Shown here piece by piece: positions 11,691 to 24,042 of a stretch of DNA of 64,000 bases. Each line of letters opens with the position of its first letter. Positions within the stretch are counted from its first letter, which is position 1. The translations under genes and the position numbers were made by a program. This DNA is from Phylloscopus collybita (taxonomy: Eukaryota; Chordata; Aves; Passeriformes; Phylloscopidae). The stretch covers positions 20,852,001 to 20,916,000 of the forward strand of contig JAJNNQ010000040.1 in assembly GCA_027886175.1 (NCBI GenBank). Reading direction: 5' to 3'. The notes beneath the pieces are model-generated. The model did not search any database, was not told the origin of the DNA, and saw nothing but the letters and a program-made list of their open reading frames with translations.

Positions 11691-14041
11691 AGTGTAATGA
11701 ATTCAGCCTGACTGGCAAATACAATCTGACTGCAAGTTGTGAATTTCATTGAATTTGATCCAAGAAAGACACAGCTGAGCAATCTGCAGGAAGCAATCTT
11801 TTCCTAGAAGTATGCAGCTCCAAACTGTACGAATTCTTCCGCTGGTCGTGAAATGTCTGTCTGCCACTGAACCTGTGCAATCAGATACTTTTAAAGAGAA
11901 AATGTTGTACTGAAACAGTCAGCTGACGAATAACAAAAATATCACTAAATGTAGAGTTTTGAAAGAAGAAAACCTATATAATTTGAAGTTGGCCAATGAA
12001 GCCTTAGTGATAAGGACAGTTAATCATTCTGGTGCAGCTGTTTCCTGACATTTCTGCAAAATGTTGTGGAAAAATTAATGAAGGTTTGTTCAGTAATGGT
12101 TTCAAGCTTGGCTAGTGGAAAATATGACAGTATTTCCATCGTCAATTAAGAACAAGCAAGGCCTTTTTTTTTCCGTAGGGGAAGTGGTATGCAGTTTGTA
12201 CTTCACAGGAAACTGTAGACTTGAGAGCAGCTGTGTGATAGTAACAGGTATGCAAAGAATATGGAGAAAGGCCTGGGCTCTCTTCTCTTATCACATGTGC
12301 TCCAGTGTAGTAGAAGTAGCTCTGTTATACCCTGGAAATGCGGGATACTTACGCTATCTACTGTGTGGGGTATTCCTTCGAGTGTCTGGCTCTGAAAATA
12401 AATGCCCTTCTTGACACTTCAGTTACAAAGCTTGCATTAATAAGGCTTTCATTGCAGTTTTATTACTGTGACATCAGGAAAGACTAATTCCGTCAGGTGG
12501 AGAGACACGGATTTTTTCTTCCCATCTCTGAAATTCAAGTTACTTGCAATTCGACCTCGGGATGTCTGGTTTTTGTAGCCATGCAGCATTGCCTTGGTGA
12601 GCGCAGCTGGTTGCTGTGCTGCCTGGGTGTGGAGCAGCAGTGGGGCTGGAGGGGAACTCACTGGCCTCGTGTGCAGTACAGGCATGGGCTGTGTGTGCCG
12701 GCTCGGTGTCATGCATGTGTATGTGGTGCTGCAGATAGCCAAGGAAGCATGGCCAGGGGCTGCATTCTTGTTGCAGATCAGTATGGCTGGAGGTCACTGT
12801 AGCAGCTGAGCAGTGGCCTTTGTCCACTCCTTCACCTTGTGGCCTGCAGCCCCTGGCAGGCAATCAGCTGCTGAAAGCCTCCTCCAATGGCACCTTGGGG
12901 CTCTGGCTCCTACCAAAAGTTCCACAGTGCTTGAGCTTCTCCAGCCCAACTCAGTTTGGGGTATGCTGGATCCTCTCTGTGCTTGAACAGGCTGTATGGG
13001 ACAGAAAGCCATTGGGAAAGAGACAGTTTCACTCCTTAGAATAAATTGTGAAGACCAGTCTTGTACAGCCAGTAGAATTAACTTCTTTACTCAAAGGGTT
13101 CTAGATTTTATTTTGTGTTAAAAATGCATTAGTGTGAAATGTCCAGGTCTGATACAGGAACACTGTAAATAACTGCAAATGTTTAGGTGAATGGTTTAGG
13201 TGCTCAGAACCTTTCTAGTACCTTTCTGGACTGTGAAGTGTTATACAAGTCTGCCTCCTGTAATACCTTTTTTCTTCTTCTGACTTCCTGAGATACTTTG
13301 AGCCCTACCATAAATACGATTTCTAGCCTGTTTACACAGTATGATGATTCATGCTAAAGTGGTGGATAGAAGATGCATTATAATGAATGGTTTATGCTTT
13401 CCTAATATCACTCTGTAAAGGCAACACTTACTCAATACTCCTGCAAATTTAGAAGACGCTTAGCAAGCTTGCTAAAAATGTTTGTCTTGCTCTCTGTAAT
13501 GGTAGCTGTAGAGTGTATAGTTCTTATTGACAGGTTTAAGCCAGTGTAAAACAGTTAATAATGACAGATTTGTATCCATGATTTGTTGCTGTCCACATAA
13601 GCACATAAAAATCAGCACCAAGTTCTCTCTCCCTGATGCAGTCCACCGTGAGAAATTTCATTTAAGATTCTCCCAAGCCTGCAATCTCTAGTGCAGGTAA
13701 ACCTGTCGCTGGAGTCGGTGACAGACAGCTTTACCAGTATCAGAGTTATCAAAGCATTAGAGACAGCTCAATAAGAGCCTCTAGATAGCCTTCATTTGGG
13801 ACATTCAAAGATTAATCATGCGAGCACCCCATCTGTAACCACGTGCATGCTGCCACTGCAGTCAATGTACTCTCATGCCCGCAGTGAGACTGCTTGTGTG
13901 CTGCAGGGTGTGCTCGGGAGTAAGGGAAAGACGAGGGCTTTGTTTTTGCATTTTATCTGATGTGGGAAATCTGAGGGTGCTGGGTCAAACATGAGCTGCT
14001 TTTAAAAGTCTCAGCATGAGGGCTGTGCCTACAGCTGCTTA

Positions 14042-14159
14042 GGAATTTCCCATAAAAACAATTTGTCAATTGAAAGCGGAATTTCCACAAGAACAAGTTT
14101 TCCACTGGAAAATTTCCATATTGCTATTTTTATTTTTTTGTTTTCCCATGGAAATCTCC
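14042..14159. promoter_or_regulatory. Cluster of kappaB-like elements
   Basis: GGAATTTCCC (14042-14051, the reverse complement of the consensus kappaB site GGGAAATTCC), GGAATTTCCA (14078-14087), GGAAAATTTCC (14107-14117) and GGAAATCTCC (14150-14159) fall within 120 bp. HIVEP proteins are known to bind kappaB-like DNA. Function is inferred from motifs alone. Confidence 0.45.
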
Positions 14160-17100
14160 GAATTAAATACTTCCCTTTAAGTCACTTTACTCCATGAAGA
14201 AGACCTTTGTTTAGCTGATCTGAGCTAAAATGGTTTCAGTTGCCATTAAGTTGCATCTGCCTGTTATGTCTCTCATCTCATTATGAATGGCAGTACAAAC
14301 ATTTTATTCTTAAGAAGTTCCTGTGGGCAGATCACCTTGACAGTTTTCGTGTCCCACACTAGGTTGTAGTCACTTGTGTGAAAAAGCCTACTCACTAGTG
14401 AAAAAGCAATGTCAAAGTGAAACAAATTCTAAAATAGAGGCCCCAAGCCCTGTGAAACCAGAGGAGCCTTATTCATTTGTGAGCTTACATCTTTGCTGTT
14501 TGAACTCAAGTTTCCCAAAATTTTGAGTATATTATACTGGTTATTTAAAATACCTGTGGGAGTTGTAAAATTCTTGGACTCCATTTGAGATTAATGGGGA
14601 ATAAAAAGTTTAAGTGGTTGTAAAATTGACTAAGATCACACAATCAAGACGAAGGACTTCCACTTGGCTTGTTTTTAATTCCTACCCTGACAACCCCTAC
14701 CGAGGAGAGCTGGGTGATGGCTGAGGCATGACTGGAGGTGACTGGGCACCTGGTGCCAAGCATATGGGAAGGGAGAAGAGTGCTGCTGACACCAAGGTGT
14801 TCATTGTATGACACAGTGACCTCTTATGGATGGACGTTAAAAAAGAATGAATACCACTTTTACTTTCTAAACCAGCAGTTTGAATAGTACCAACATTTGT
14901 AGTAGGTGCTGGGTTCTCCTCACGGTACTGTGTCTCCAGATTTCTATGAACCTTTGTCTTGCTGTCTCTCATTGGTTCTTCATTCTGTTCTCACTGACAC
15001 ATGGAGCAAGTTCTAGCCAGAGCAGTAAAACTTTGGTTATATTGCATGGTGACCAGCTGGCAGTTTTGGTGATTGTGACTGGTGGCACACACAGAGTACT
15101 AGCCCCTGTCATCCCTGAGGGAAATGTCCCCAGGAGGAAATGGGCGGCACCAGAAGGTGTGCTGTGTGACAGCCACTGCACCAGAGGAAGCTCACTATCT
15201 ACATGCACCTGAAGGCAGGTGCAGATTTTTCACCTGGTGCACGCAGGAAGCAGCATGGCCAATGTCTGACTTAAAGCAACCTCCCCCGAGCTCCTCAGAA
15301 AGGCATGGGAGTTGTGGTTAAATATTACAGTCTAACCTTTTACTTGCTCACATAATGAACAGGGGCTAAGTAACTTAAGCCATTAGCTCAATTTTAGGTA
15401 TCTCTTCCAGTGGATGAAGGGCAGTTGACTCTCAATCATATCTTCCAAATGAATGACTCGGAGTGAAAATCCTGGGCTACCTTTACCTACAGAAAAGCAT
15501 GGTGCCAGCACCTGTCTAAAGGATCCTTCTCTGTCCCCTTTTCTGCCCTTCTCATAGGATTCTCTTGAGTTCCCATTCCTTCTTACTCTGCCACTGGTTT
15601 GTTTCAACCCTCATAATTTTCACTGGCTAGCCTGAATTAAATTTCCGAATGCTGACTGTTGGATCTGAACCTTCTTCGTAGGACTCACAGCTTATGGAGA
15701 ACTTGGTTTGACTGTGAAATCAGGAAGGGTTTTTGAGAGCTGCCTTAGTCATTTATCCTGCCAGCATCCCCGTTCTTACCAGATGGTGTTGGGAACCCTC
15801 CCAGCCCCAAAACCTTCTGCTTCCCCATTGCTTAGCTGCCCCAGTGGTGCTGAAGACAAAAGTGACAGATCTGAATAGAAAGAAGAAGGGACACATAAGG
15901 ACTGGTCATTATTTTTTTATTTGTATTATTTAATTCTTTAAATATGTCAACAGTTGCCTTTAGGCAATACCAATGTAAGTTGCTAGCATTCAAGGAAATG
16001 TCAAATAGGCCTTCTGTGCTAACAGCAAAGACATAATTGTACTGAAAACCTGAACACAGTTTCAAAGAGCACAATGTGTCTCCATTTCCACCTGTGTGTT
16101 ATTCTTTGGGAAAAACAATAGACCACCTCACTTGTAGTCCTCTATACTAAAATGGAAGGTTTTCCTCAAGTATAACTGAAACTGGGCTTTTCATCCACCT
16201 GGTAGAATTTGAAGACTAGCTGAAGGAATGATCACAGCAATTATTCAGACTGTTTGGCAAATTGGCAAAACCTACATTTGTGTCAGTCAGATGTATTTCA
16301 CTGTTGCATTGCAAAGGCCTTGTTCTAAATATAAGATAGGCAGAAATTGTTCTGTTTAGTATGTCCTAAAATTATCCAGCACAGAAATACTTTAAGGAAG
16401 TGTAAAAATGAATTCTCAATTTCTCAAAAGGCAGCTTGAAGGGGAAGGCATGCTGATGTGGAAGTATTGAATAAATGCCATCTCGGTAACAATTTTACCA
16501 AATGTAGGGAAGAGCCATACACGTCCTGTCCTTGTTACAAGATTCATGGAGAAAATACTCCCACTCAGATAGAAATTCACTGTAAACAGCTCTCTTGCTG
16601 TTAGAGTTGATGTACTTTTGAAGGTGCAGTGGCTCTTAGAAGGAAAAGAGCATGTTGTGCAATAATGTGACCTTACGTTGCATAGACACTTCCAGTTTTG
16701 GAATGTGAAATGTCTGAAACTGGGAGTGGGTGGACAAGAGGTGGAGCCAGTCAGGAGCCTGGGTGGCTGCGTTTCTGAGAAACTCTCTTCTCCTGGTGAG
16801 TACTGCAAATTTGCCAAGTGCACGGCTAAAGCCCTGAATAGTGCTAAGCTGAACCACTAAACAGTATCAAGTTTCAAATGGACATGGAGCTATAGGGGGA
16901 TATTTTGGAAGTTAATTGTATAAAACCTCATGGAAAACAAGGCTGAATTCTTTCAGACCTGAAACAGCCTCCCAAAATGCGTCAGACTCTTGATGCTGCA
17001 GCGAGGTCAGCTTCCCTCCCCCCCCCCCACCTGTGAGTCAGGACAATTCTATTATAGGAAGCTTTTATTGGAGGCTCTCGATAGAGAGGTAGACAACATG

Positions 17101-20100
17101 CAGATGGTGAGGACACAGTGGGACAGAGTTTGGATCTGGTGCCTGCGTAAGTGGTCACCAACAGGCGACCAACAGGTCAGAAGAGCATTTTTTCTGGAGA
17201 ACAGTGGGATACTAAGGAAAGACTAGTATTTGAGCAAGAGGTAGGTTCGACTGATTTCACCTTCTGTCTAATTAAAACTTGGATTCAGAGTCCACTCAAG
17301 CTGGCATTGTATCGACTTCTCAAAGGGGACAAAGGCTAAGTCTTTTGTGGGCTTAATGCCCTCAGTGCTTGTCTGCGGTTCCTTCCTTATTTACTTTTGG
17401 TGAAAATACAGAAAAATAATTTTAGAGCAGCTCAATTCACTGTAGAGAGAAAAAGAAAACTAGGGAGGAAACAGAATGTATTTGACAGGTGGGAATTTCA
17501 GAGGTGTTATCTTGATTTTCAGTCAAGGCAGACACTTTTCAAAATAGAAACTTCCTGTGGGGTAGTCACCCATTTACTCTTTCCTTTCCTATAAATTCAG
17601 ACCTGCTCAAGGGTGGATCAACACCACTGGGACTTAAAAATATCTGTGAGAAATGCTGCCCCATTTACATTAGCATGCCTATAACTTTTTCCTTGTTTGT
17701 TATTGCTGTTATTACCTGGACTGCTCTAGCAGAATGTTAGCATAGATGAAACTCCTGCAACAAGCAGTATTGTGACAACTTGGAGCTGTGGTTTTAGATG
17801 CACTCTTCTTTTAGTGCTGGCAGATACTCTGTGCTTCCTGGGTTCACTGATACTGGAGAAGAAGTATCTTACAGCAGTCTGTGATTGAAAGGATACCTCT
17901 TGAAATAATTTACTCTATGAGGACTTTTATTATTTCTGTGTGAGATTGCTGGCAGCAGGTAAGAGATCCTGGAAACCAGCTGTAGCTATTTATTTCATGA
18001 CCTGTCAGAAAAGAAGGTTTTGGATTCCACTCTTGATGAGCACCTTGAGTGAAAAGCAGAGCATGCAAAGGGCTGACCTACCTGAGCCCTCAGCACAATG
18101 GGTAGTTCTGCATTTGAGTGATTTTCCTGAGAGCACCCCATGTGGAGTTTTCCGCTTTATTGAAGGCTTGTATTGTACTGGTTTGATCCACTTTTCATTT
18201 CACTGGTGGAATATTTCTATTAACTTTCCTACAAGCTGATTCAAACTGCATAAAAAGGGGAAAAAAGAAAAGATTCCGATTTGAATCCATGAGTGGTGCA
18301 TTTTATGAGCAACTTCGTCAATGCTTTGTTCCTCGAGGTGTAAACAACGTTTTCCTTAAAAAATGAAAAACAACTGGATGCACTTCTGGTGTCCCTCTGA
18401 GTGCCAAGCATTCATTAGTAAACACTCAGGCAAATGGACCTTTTCATGCAGATGTGTCTGAGCCCTTATGTGGAGCTGTTCACATGTGGAGTTTGAGTTG
18501 GAGAAAATAAGGTGCTTTTGATAGACTTGCTGAGGCAGTTATCTGCCTGAGATTACATTTATGTTTTTTGTTCAGAAAGTTTAAAGCATAAAGATGGTTG
18601 TGATGGAAAAAGAAATACCTGAAGCATAAAGCAAGGCTGTGGTTTTTCTGAGCTTTATGATGAGGAGGGGATGGACAGGCAAACCTAAGCAGAGCAGTGC
18701 GGTCTCCCAAAAGGGGTGTAGAACTGGCCCAGGCAGAGGATGCTCCTGGACATTTTGATGACACTAGCTGCCACATTCTCCTTTAGTGTGATTCAGCAAA
18801 TTATTTCCCTGTTGGATAAGATGGAAGCTTCCTTTGCCGTCTGCCTGGTTGCCTGGAGTCCAAACCTGCTCTGACCAGTCAGCAGGAAATGTGAGTGCCT
18901 TTGACCTCCACTGGCCCTTTTCTGGCCTTCCTCTGCCCTTTGCTCTTTCTGGCAAGGTCCCGTTGCAGTTAGACTTCAGGATAGCAGCCTAAGTGCCAGC
19001 ATCTTCCAGCTGTCACATGAAACTGCAATTTGGTTCACATCAGTTCTGTTCTTTCTCGAAGCAATTTATACCGAATATAAAAGTTTATATCCTATCATAT
19101 GATTAGATTTGACATCCTTGAACAGATCAAGGAGAAAAATGAATTGTTACCCTGAAGAAAGTTGTGAAGAAAAAATATCAGAGTGATGGCTCTTTTGCTT
19201 TTAAGTTTTGCTGATCAGAAATCAGAGGCAGAATTCTGGATCAAACATCCGTAGCGATTTTGCAATCAAATACTCCCGGCTTGTGAAGATGCAAACAGCA
19301 GCTCCTCCAGCCTGCTCTAATGAACCAGCAGCTCTTTGTTGATGCTAGCAAAGCAATTAGGGTCCCTCTTACGCAGTTGCATCTGAGCAATTTGGTTTGT
19401 TTTACTCAAGCAGACCTCACCAATCCACAATTAAAGTGGCATTTTCATCTCACACTTAGGGGCTGAGAAGATGCTTTGGAAGGTCTTAATTTCTCTGATG
19501 AGCTTGGGAGAGGAACAAAATGGAACAAGTTTTTTTGTGGCAGGAGTTGGGTCGTGACTGAGACAGTTGGCTACTTCATTATAGCAAACGTGGGTGGCCT
19601 TTCTCATGTTTTGAGATCCAAGAGAGGAGCTCTTACTTGACTGACATCTTTGAGTGGAGTCAATCCTTTGCAGAAGGAGGGTCAGGTCAGCTGTGCCATA
19701 TGCAGCATGCACTGACAGTGAGCCCTTTCCTCTTGGCTGCTTTGAAGTTACAGTATCTTTTGGGGAGGATCAGATCCAAGTGGCGAGATGGCCCTGAGTT
19801 CAGGCAACTTTAAATGTCTGTAATTTTTTTGCACCTGTTTGATTGTGGTATTTATAGCTCATTTTTACCAGTGCTTTCTTTTCAATGTAACAGTTACCAG
19901 CAGACTTCCTTGCTGGTACTGGTTCTTCTCTGAAGGAAAGGCTGGATGTAATTTGAAGGATCATTAGGGTGAGATCAGCTCTTGAAACCCGAGTCAAGTT
20001 AATGATGAAACCTGAGTTTTGTTAATAATACATTGTAATTATTACTCCCAGCAGGGCAGATACCTCATCTTTCTCATCTTCTTAGCTTGAGGATTGTAGT

Positions 20101-20961
20101 TACTATGGACTTGTTCAATTGTCGGCTGTTCCACCCCTTGCTTGGGTCGACAAGAGGAAGATACCTGGTCTCCACCATCAGACTTCCACTTGAGCTTTCC
20201 CAGGTAGAGCAGTTGTCTCTGCGGATGTCGGTGCATTACACAAGCTGGGGTGCAGAGGGGCCGAGAGGAGGATACATGATCAACAGATGAAACAGCAGAA
20301 TGTTAATAATGAAAGACACCTAATTGGATGTGCCCTTTTGCCCAAGGACAGCAGCAAGCACATGTGTCAGGGCACAGAAAGCACCAGGCCCCGTGGCAAC
20401 CTGCTCCCACCTGCTGCAGGTCTTCTTGAGGACAAAATTGCATGATGAGCTGCACTTGCCTGCTGCAATTGCCAGTAAAACATTAATCCTAACCCTTTTT
20501 AGACTGCATCTATGCTTGCACCTCCGAGATGCTGGGCCAGATTGGAGAGGTGACATAAATCATGGTGTGCCTTACGTGTTGCTGAGTGGGAGGGGAGTGC
20601 ACACTGGGGAAAATGACACTGTGCAGGGGTGTGAGGGAGAAGGCTGTGGCAGGAAAAGCAACCTGCAGCAGGATATAGAAAGATGTGAGATAGTGCAGAC
20701 TCTTCTTAATGCCGTATTTCCTTACTGCCTCCCGTAGCTCCTGTTACAGCCTCCCCTGCTGTCCTGTGCTGGTGTCCACTCCCCGTGCCTCCATTTCCCC
20801 GTGGTGGAGTGGTGTGCTTTAACCATCTGTAGGCTTTCATTTTGCGGGAAATGCCATTGTGGAACTTGCTGTCCCATATGAAGTGCAGGACACCACTATA
20901 TCCAGTCTCCCACCCCACCTGTGCCATCTGTTTGTGAAGATGTGAGTTAGGGACTTACTTT

Positions 20962-21220
20962 AGGATAAGATGAATTGGCCTCAAGTTGCACCAGAGGAGG
21001 TTTAGCTGGGGTATTAGGAAAAATTCCTTCGTGGAGAGGTTGGTCAAGCAGTGGAACAGGCTGCTCAGGGAAGTGGTGGAGTCACCATCCTGGAGGTATT
21101 TGAAGTCTTGTAGATGTGGCATTTTGGGACATGGTTTAGTGGTGGACTTAACAGTTTTAAGTTAATGGTTGGGCTCAGTGATATTAAAGGTCTTTTCCAA
21201 TCTATATGATTCCATGATTT
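20962..21220 (+). mobile_element. CR1-type LINE fragment (3' end)
   Basis: The stretch shows CR1 landmarks in sense orientation: GGCCTCAAGTTGCACCAGAG, then GGTATTAGGAAAAATTCCTT, then GTGGTGGAGTCACCATCCTG, and the terminal TTTTCCAATCTATATGATTC. It is 5'-truncated and diverged, with the reading frame broken. Confidence 0.9.
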
Positions 21221-21350
21221 ACATTTGTGATAAGAAATTTCCAACACCCATAGTTTAAACACTGGACAAAGGAGAAAGCCTATAGCAGGAACTTCACAAA
21301 AAAGAAGATTTCATTCCCTGATTTTGGGATTTCAGTGTATTCTACAGAAT

Positions 21351-21382
21351 TTTGGAAAATACAATGTATTGTATTTTCCAAA
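21351..21382. repeat. Perfect hairpin, 14-bp stem, 4-nt loop
   Basis: TTTGGAAAATACAA (21351-21364) and TTGTATTTTCCAAA (21369-21382) are exact reverse complements around TGTA (which could itself add one pair). It sits about 130 bp after a CR1 fragment but is not part of it. Confidence 0.9.
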
Positions 21383-22734
21383 GTGTTATGTTTTCTTAAA
21401 TGTACAACAAAGATATTTTCTAATTTTTTCTAATACATTTTTCTGCAATTTTCTTAGTTTAATCTTCACCTTTGTACATGTTTCTTTAAATGGGTGCAAT
21501 CTTAAAAAGATAGGTAATATATTAGTGTTACTAAAACAGAATTTCTGCTCCAAATGTGAGTGGGGAGATAGGCTGATGTTGTGACCACTTTGCTTTTAAT
21601 TTATAACTTAAGATCCTCAAAGTGGTTGAGGGAGTGTGGTCCTGTCTCCTGTGGAAATGTACTGCCAGAATATGGGCTTCAGTATTTAAGCCTACTAATA
21701 ATTATTTTTACATCCATATTTCCTCTAATATAATAACATTTATTCTTCATTTCAGATAAAAATTAAATTGTCTGAAGAACAGTATCATCAACTGATTTGT
21801 CTTGCATCATTACATTTACCTATTCTAGTAAAAAAATCAGTGATTATTAAATTTACCGCGAAGGCAAAGAACGAGAAGGCAAAACTATGATGCTGCTCAA
21901 AGAGTCCTCTTGCATCAATGGGAATTAATCACAGCATATCAAGAAAAGAACATGGTCTCTATTTCCCACTGGAGCTCATGTTAAAAATTTAATCTTATTC
22001 ATTTCAATTACTTTTTGTTTAATGTTAAAATCAGAGGAAAATAAAAGTTCTAATGTCAGAATAATCATTTGGCTTGAATCTTGCATGTGAAGTTGGCAAT
22101 ATGTTACAGTGGGCTTTTCTCCCTGTTGTAAATGAGAGAAAAGGTCTGGTAAAAACCTGTGTGTGTTTGTTTAGCCCAGCAGAAGTGATGGGTGGTATTT
22201 GGAGGCACACAGGAAGGCTGCATAATAATGAAACAAACCCCTCTTGTGCACATCAGCCAAGCGAATCATGTTATCAAATAGAAAAAGCAAAATTGTGGGA
22301 GAGACCGTTTCCTTGCACAGCTCATGCAGAGCACTCGTCAGCACTAGGAAGTTGGCATGAGTGTGGCTTCCAGTAGCTGTATTGCAGTGACAGGCTTTAA
22401 ATAGTTGCAGATGTTCTGAAGGGGATTGTGGCGACCGTCCCTGCCTTCCCTTTGGGAAGCAGGGAGTGAAGTGCATGGCCTGCTGGAGCACGGAGTTTCC
22501 CTGGAAGGAGACTTGGCTAAACACCTCTGGATACCTCAGCTGAGTGTAGCTGTGGCTTGTCCTGTTGCAGTCAAACCCACGGGAAGCTCAGGACTCCTGT
22601 CAGGATGAGCAGTGGGATGGTCCACGTGGCAGCCCAACCAAGGCTGGCTAGCACCAACAGTCGGTCAAGCCCTCCTGTTCTTGTCCAAGGGGCCACCCTT
22701 TGGCTGCAGCCTGAAATGGCAGTAACTGATGTTG

Positions 22735-22768
22735 CCCTTCCTGGCATGTCCTTCATGCCAGGGAAGGG
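22735..22768. repeat. Near-perfect hairpin, 14 paired positions, one bulge
   Basis: CCCTTCCTGGCATG (22735-22748) pairs with CATGCCAGGGAAGGG (22754-22768) with a single-base bulge and loop TCCTT, in a locally GC-rich stretch. Confidence 0.8.
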
Positions 22769-23291
22769 ATGTGCTCCAGCCCAGGAAAGGCACAGCATGC
22801 AGGACTGGGCTGTGAGAGAGCCACTGTGTCCCACTGCTGCTGGGCATGGGACCTGCCCTCTGCTTTTGCCTCCTGCTGCTTCCCAGAGTTTGCTGGTACA
22901 GCTCTGGTTTTGCCTCTGGATCTATTCTCATTGTCCAACGGGCTGATTATTGGGATGTCTTAATAGAAGGCTTCCAGCTATTTGTCTTGGGATGCCAGGA
23001 TGCAAAAGCCACATGGAAGATCTGCCTGGTCTTTTCACCTTTACTCTTGTTATAATGTCAGTGAAAAGGGGATGATTTCAAAATCTGACTTTTACCCTCC
23101 TTGTGTTCTCAAGTTTCTCAAATTAGAAACAGGAAGCTGTTTTGCATAAAGGTAAGATTTGTTTTTAACAAGAAAAGTTGGTGTTAGACAGACTAAATAT
23201 ACCCACACAGTCATACTCAGTGGGTAGTCCTGGCTATTTTTAGGCTTTATTTGTGCCTCTCTCTATTTGTTCTATTTGTTTTTCTTCTTTC

Positions 23292-23318
23292 TTTTTTTTT
23301 TTTTTTTTTTTTTTTTTT
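23292..23318. repeat. 27-nt poly(T) tract
   Basis: A run of 27 T is followed by CTTTTAG. It resembles a splice acceptor, but no exon with a matching donor or homology is visible after it. Confidence 0.85.
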
Positions 23319-23987
23319 CTTTTAGTGACATCTCCACTGTACCTTCAGCTTGTAGAGAGGCACCACTTCCTGCACTGGTATGAAACTGGCAATTACAGCC
23401 AGCCTTGTCAGGTGTCATTTATCAGGCACTGCAGAGGGCTGGTTTCAGCAAAGGAAGAACAAAGCTTAATAAAAAGAGAGAGAGGCAGAAGCATTCTCTT
23501 AATAATTTGCCCTTTGCAACAACAGACCCTTATCAGATCCCACACTCATCTGGCTGCTGACGCTGTACTTGCTTCATTAGTAGGAGCTATTTTTACACCT
23601 TTTGTGTCTTTTGAGGAACCGAGTGGGCCTGCTGGCTTGTGGTGATTCACCATCTCCAGGCGAACAGGGTGTCCTCAAACCCTGTCTGTGGGGGAGGAAG
23701 GGAAAAGTAGGGGGAAGAGTTCAGCTGAATAAGTGAGTCGATTAGGTTGATTATTTATCTTAGGGGGTCTGAGTGCTAAAACATTGCACTGTCCTAAGGA
23801 AAATAGCCCTGTATGTTTTTGGTTTGCAGTGCAGCGTTTCAGATTGTTAGGAGCTATCCTAAGGAATATTGAGCAATAATTTGTTCATGTGTAGCTTAGC
23901 AAACATGAAACCCTGCATGCTTGTGCATATACTCTATGTGATCATTTCCTTGTCTATGAAGGGAACGTTGAGGACTAGACATGGGGA

Positions 23988-24042
23988 TATTTGGGAGTTG
24001 AATTTGATCTTTAAAGGTCACTTCCAACTCAAAACATTGGGT
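23988..24042 (+). mobile_element. Probable degraded CR1 3' end
   Basis: The segment with TTTGATCTTTAAAGGTCACT followed by TCCAACTCAAAACATT resembles the last 50-60 bases of CR1 in sense orientation. Only the extreme 3' end is recognisable, so the call is tentative. Confidence 0.5.

Noticed and set aside
23270..23330. Long T tract plus CTTTTAG as a splice acceptor
   Set aside because: No matching donor, frame or homology after it; poly(T) with a chance AG explains it.
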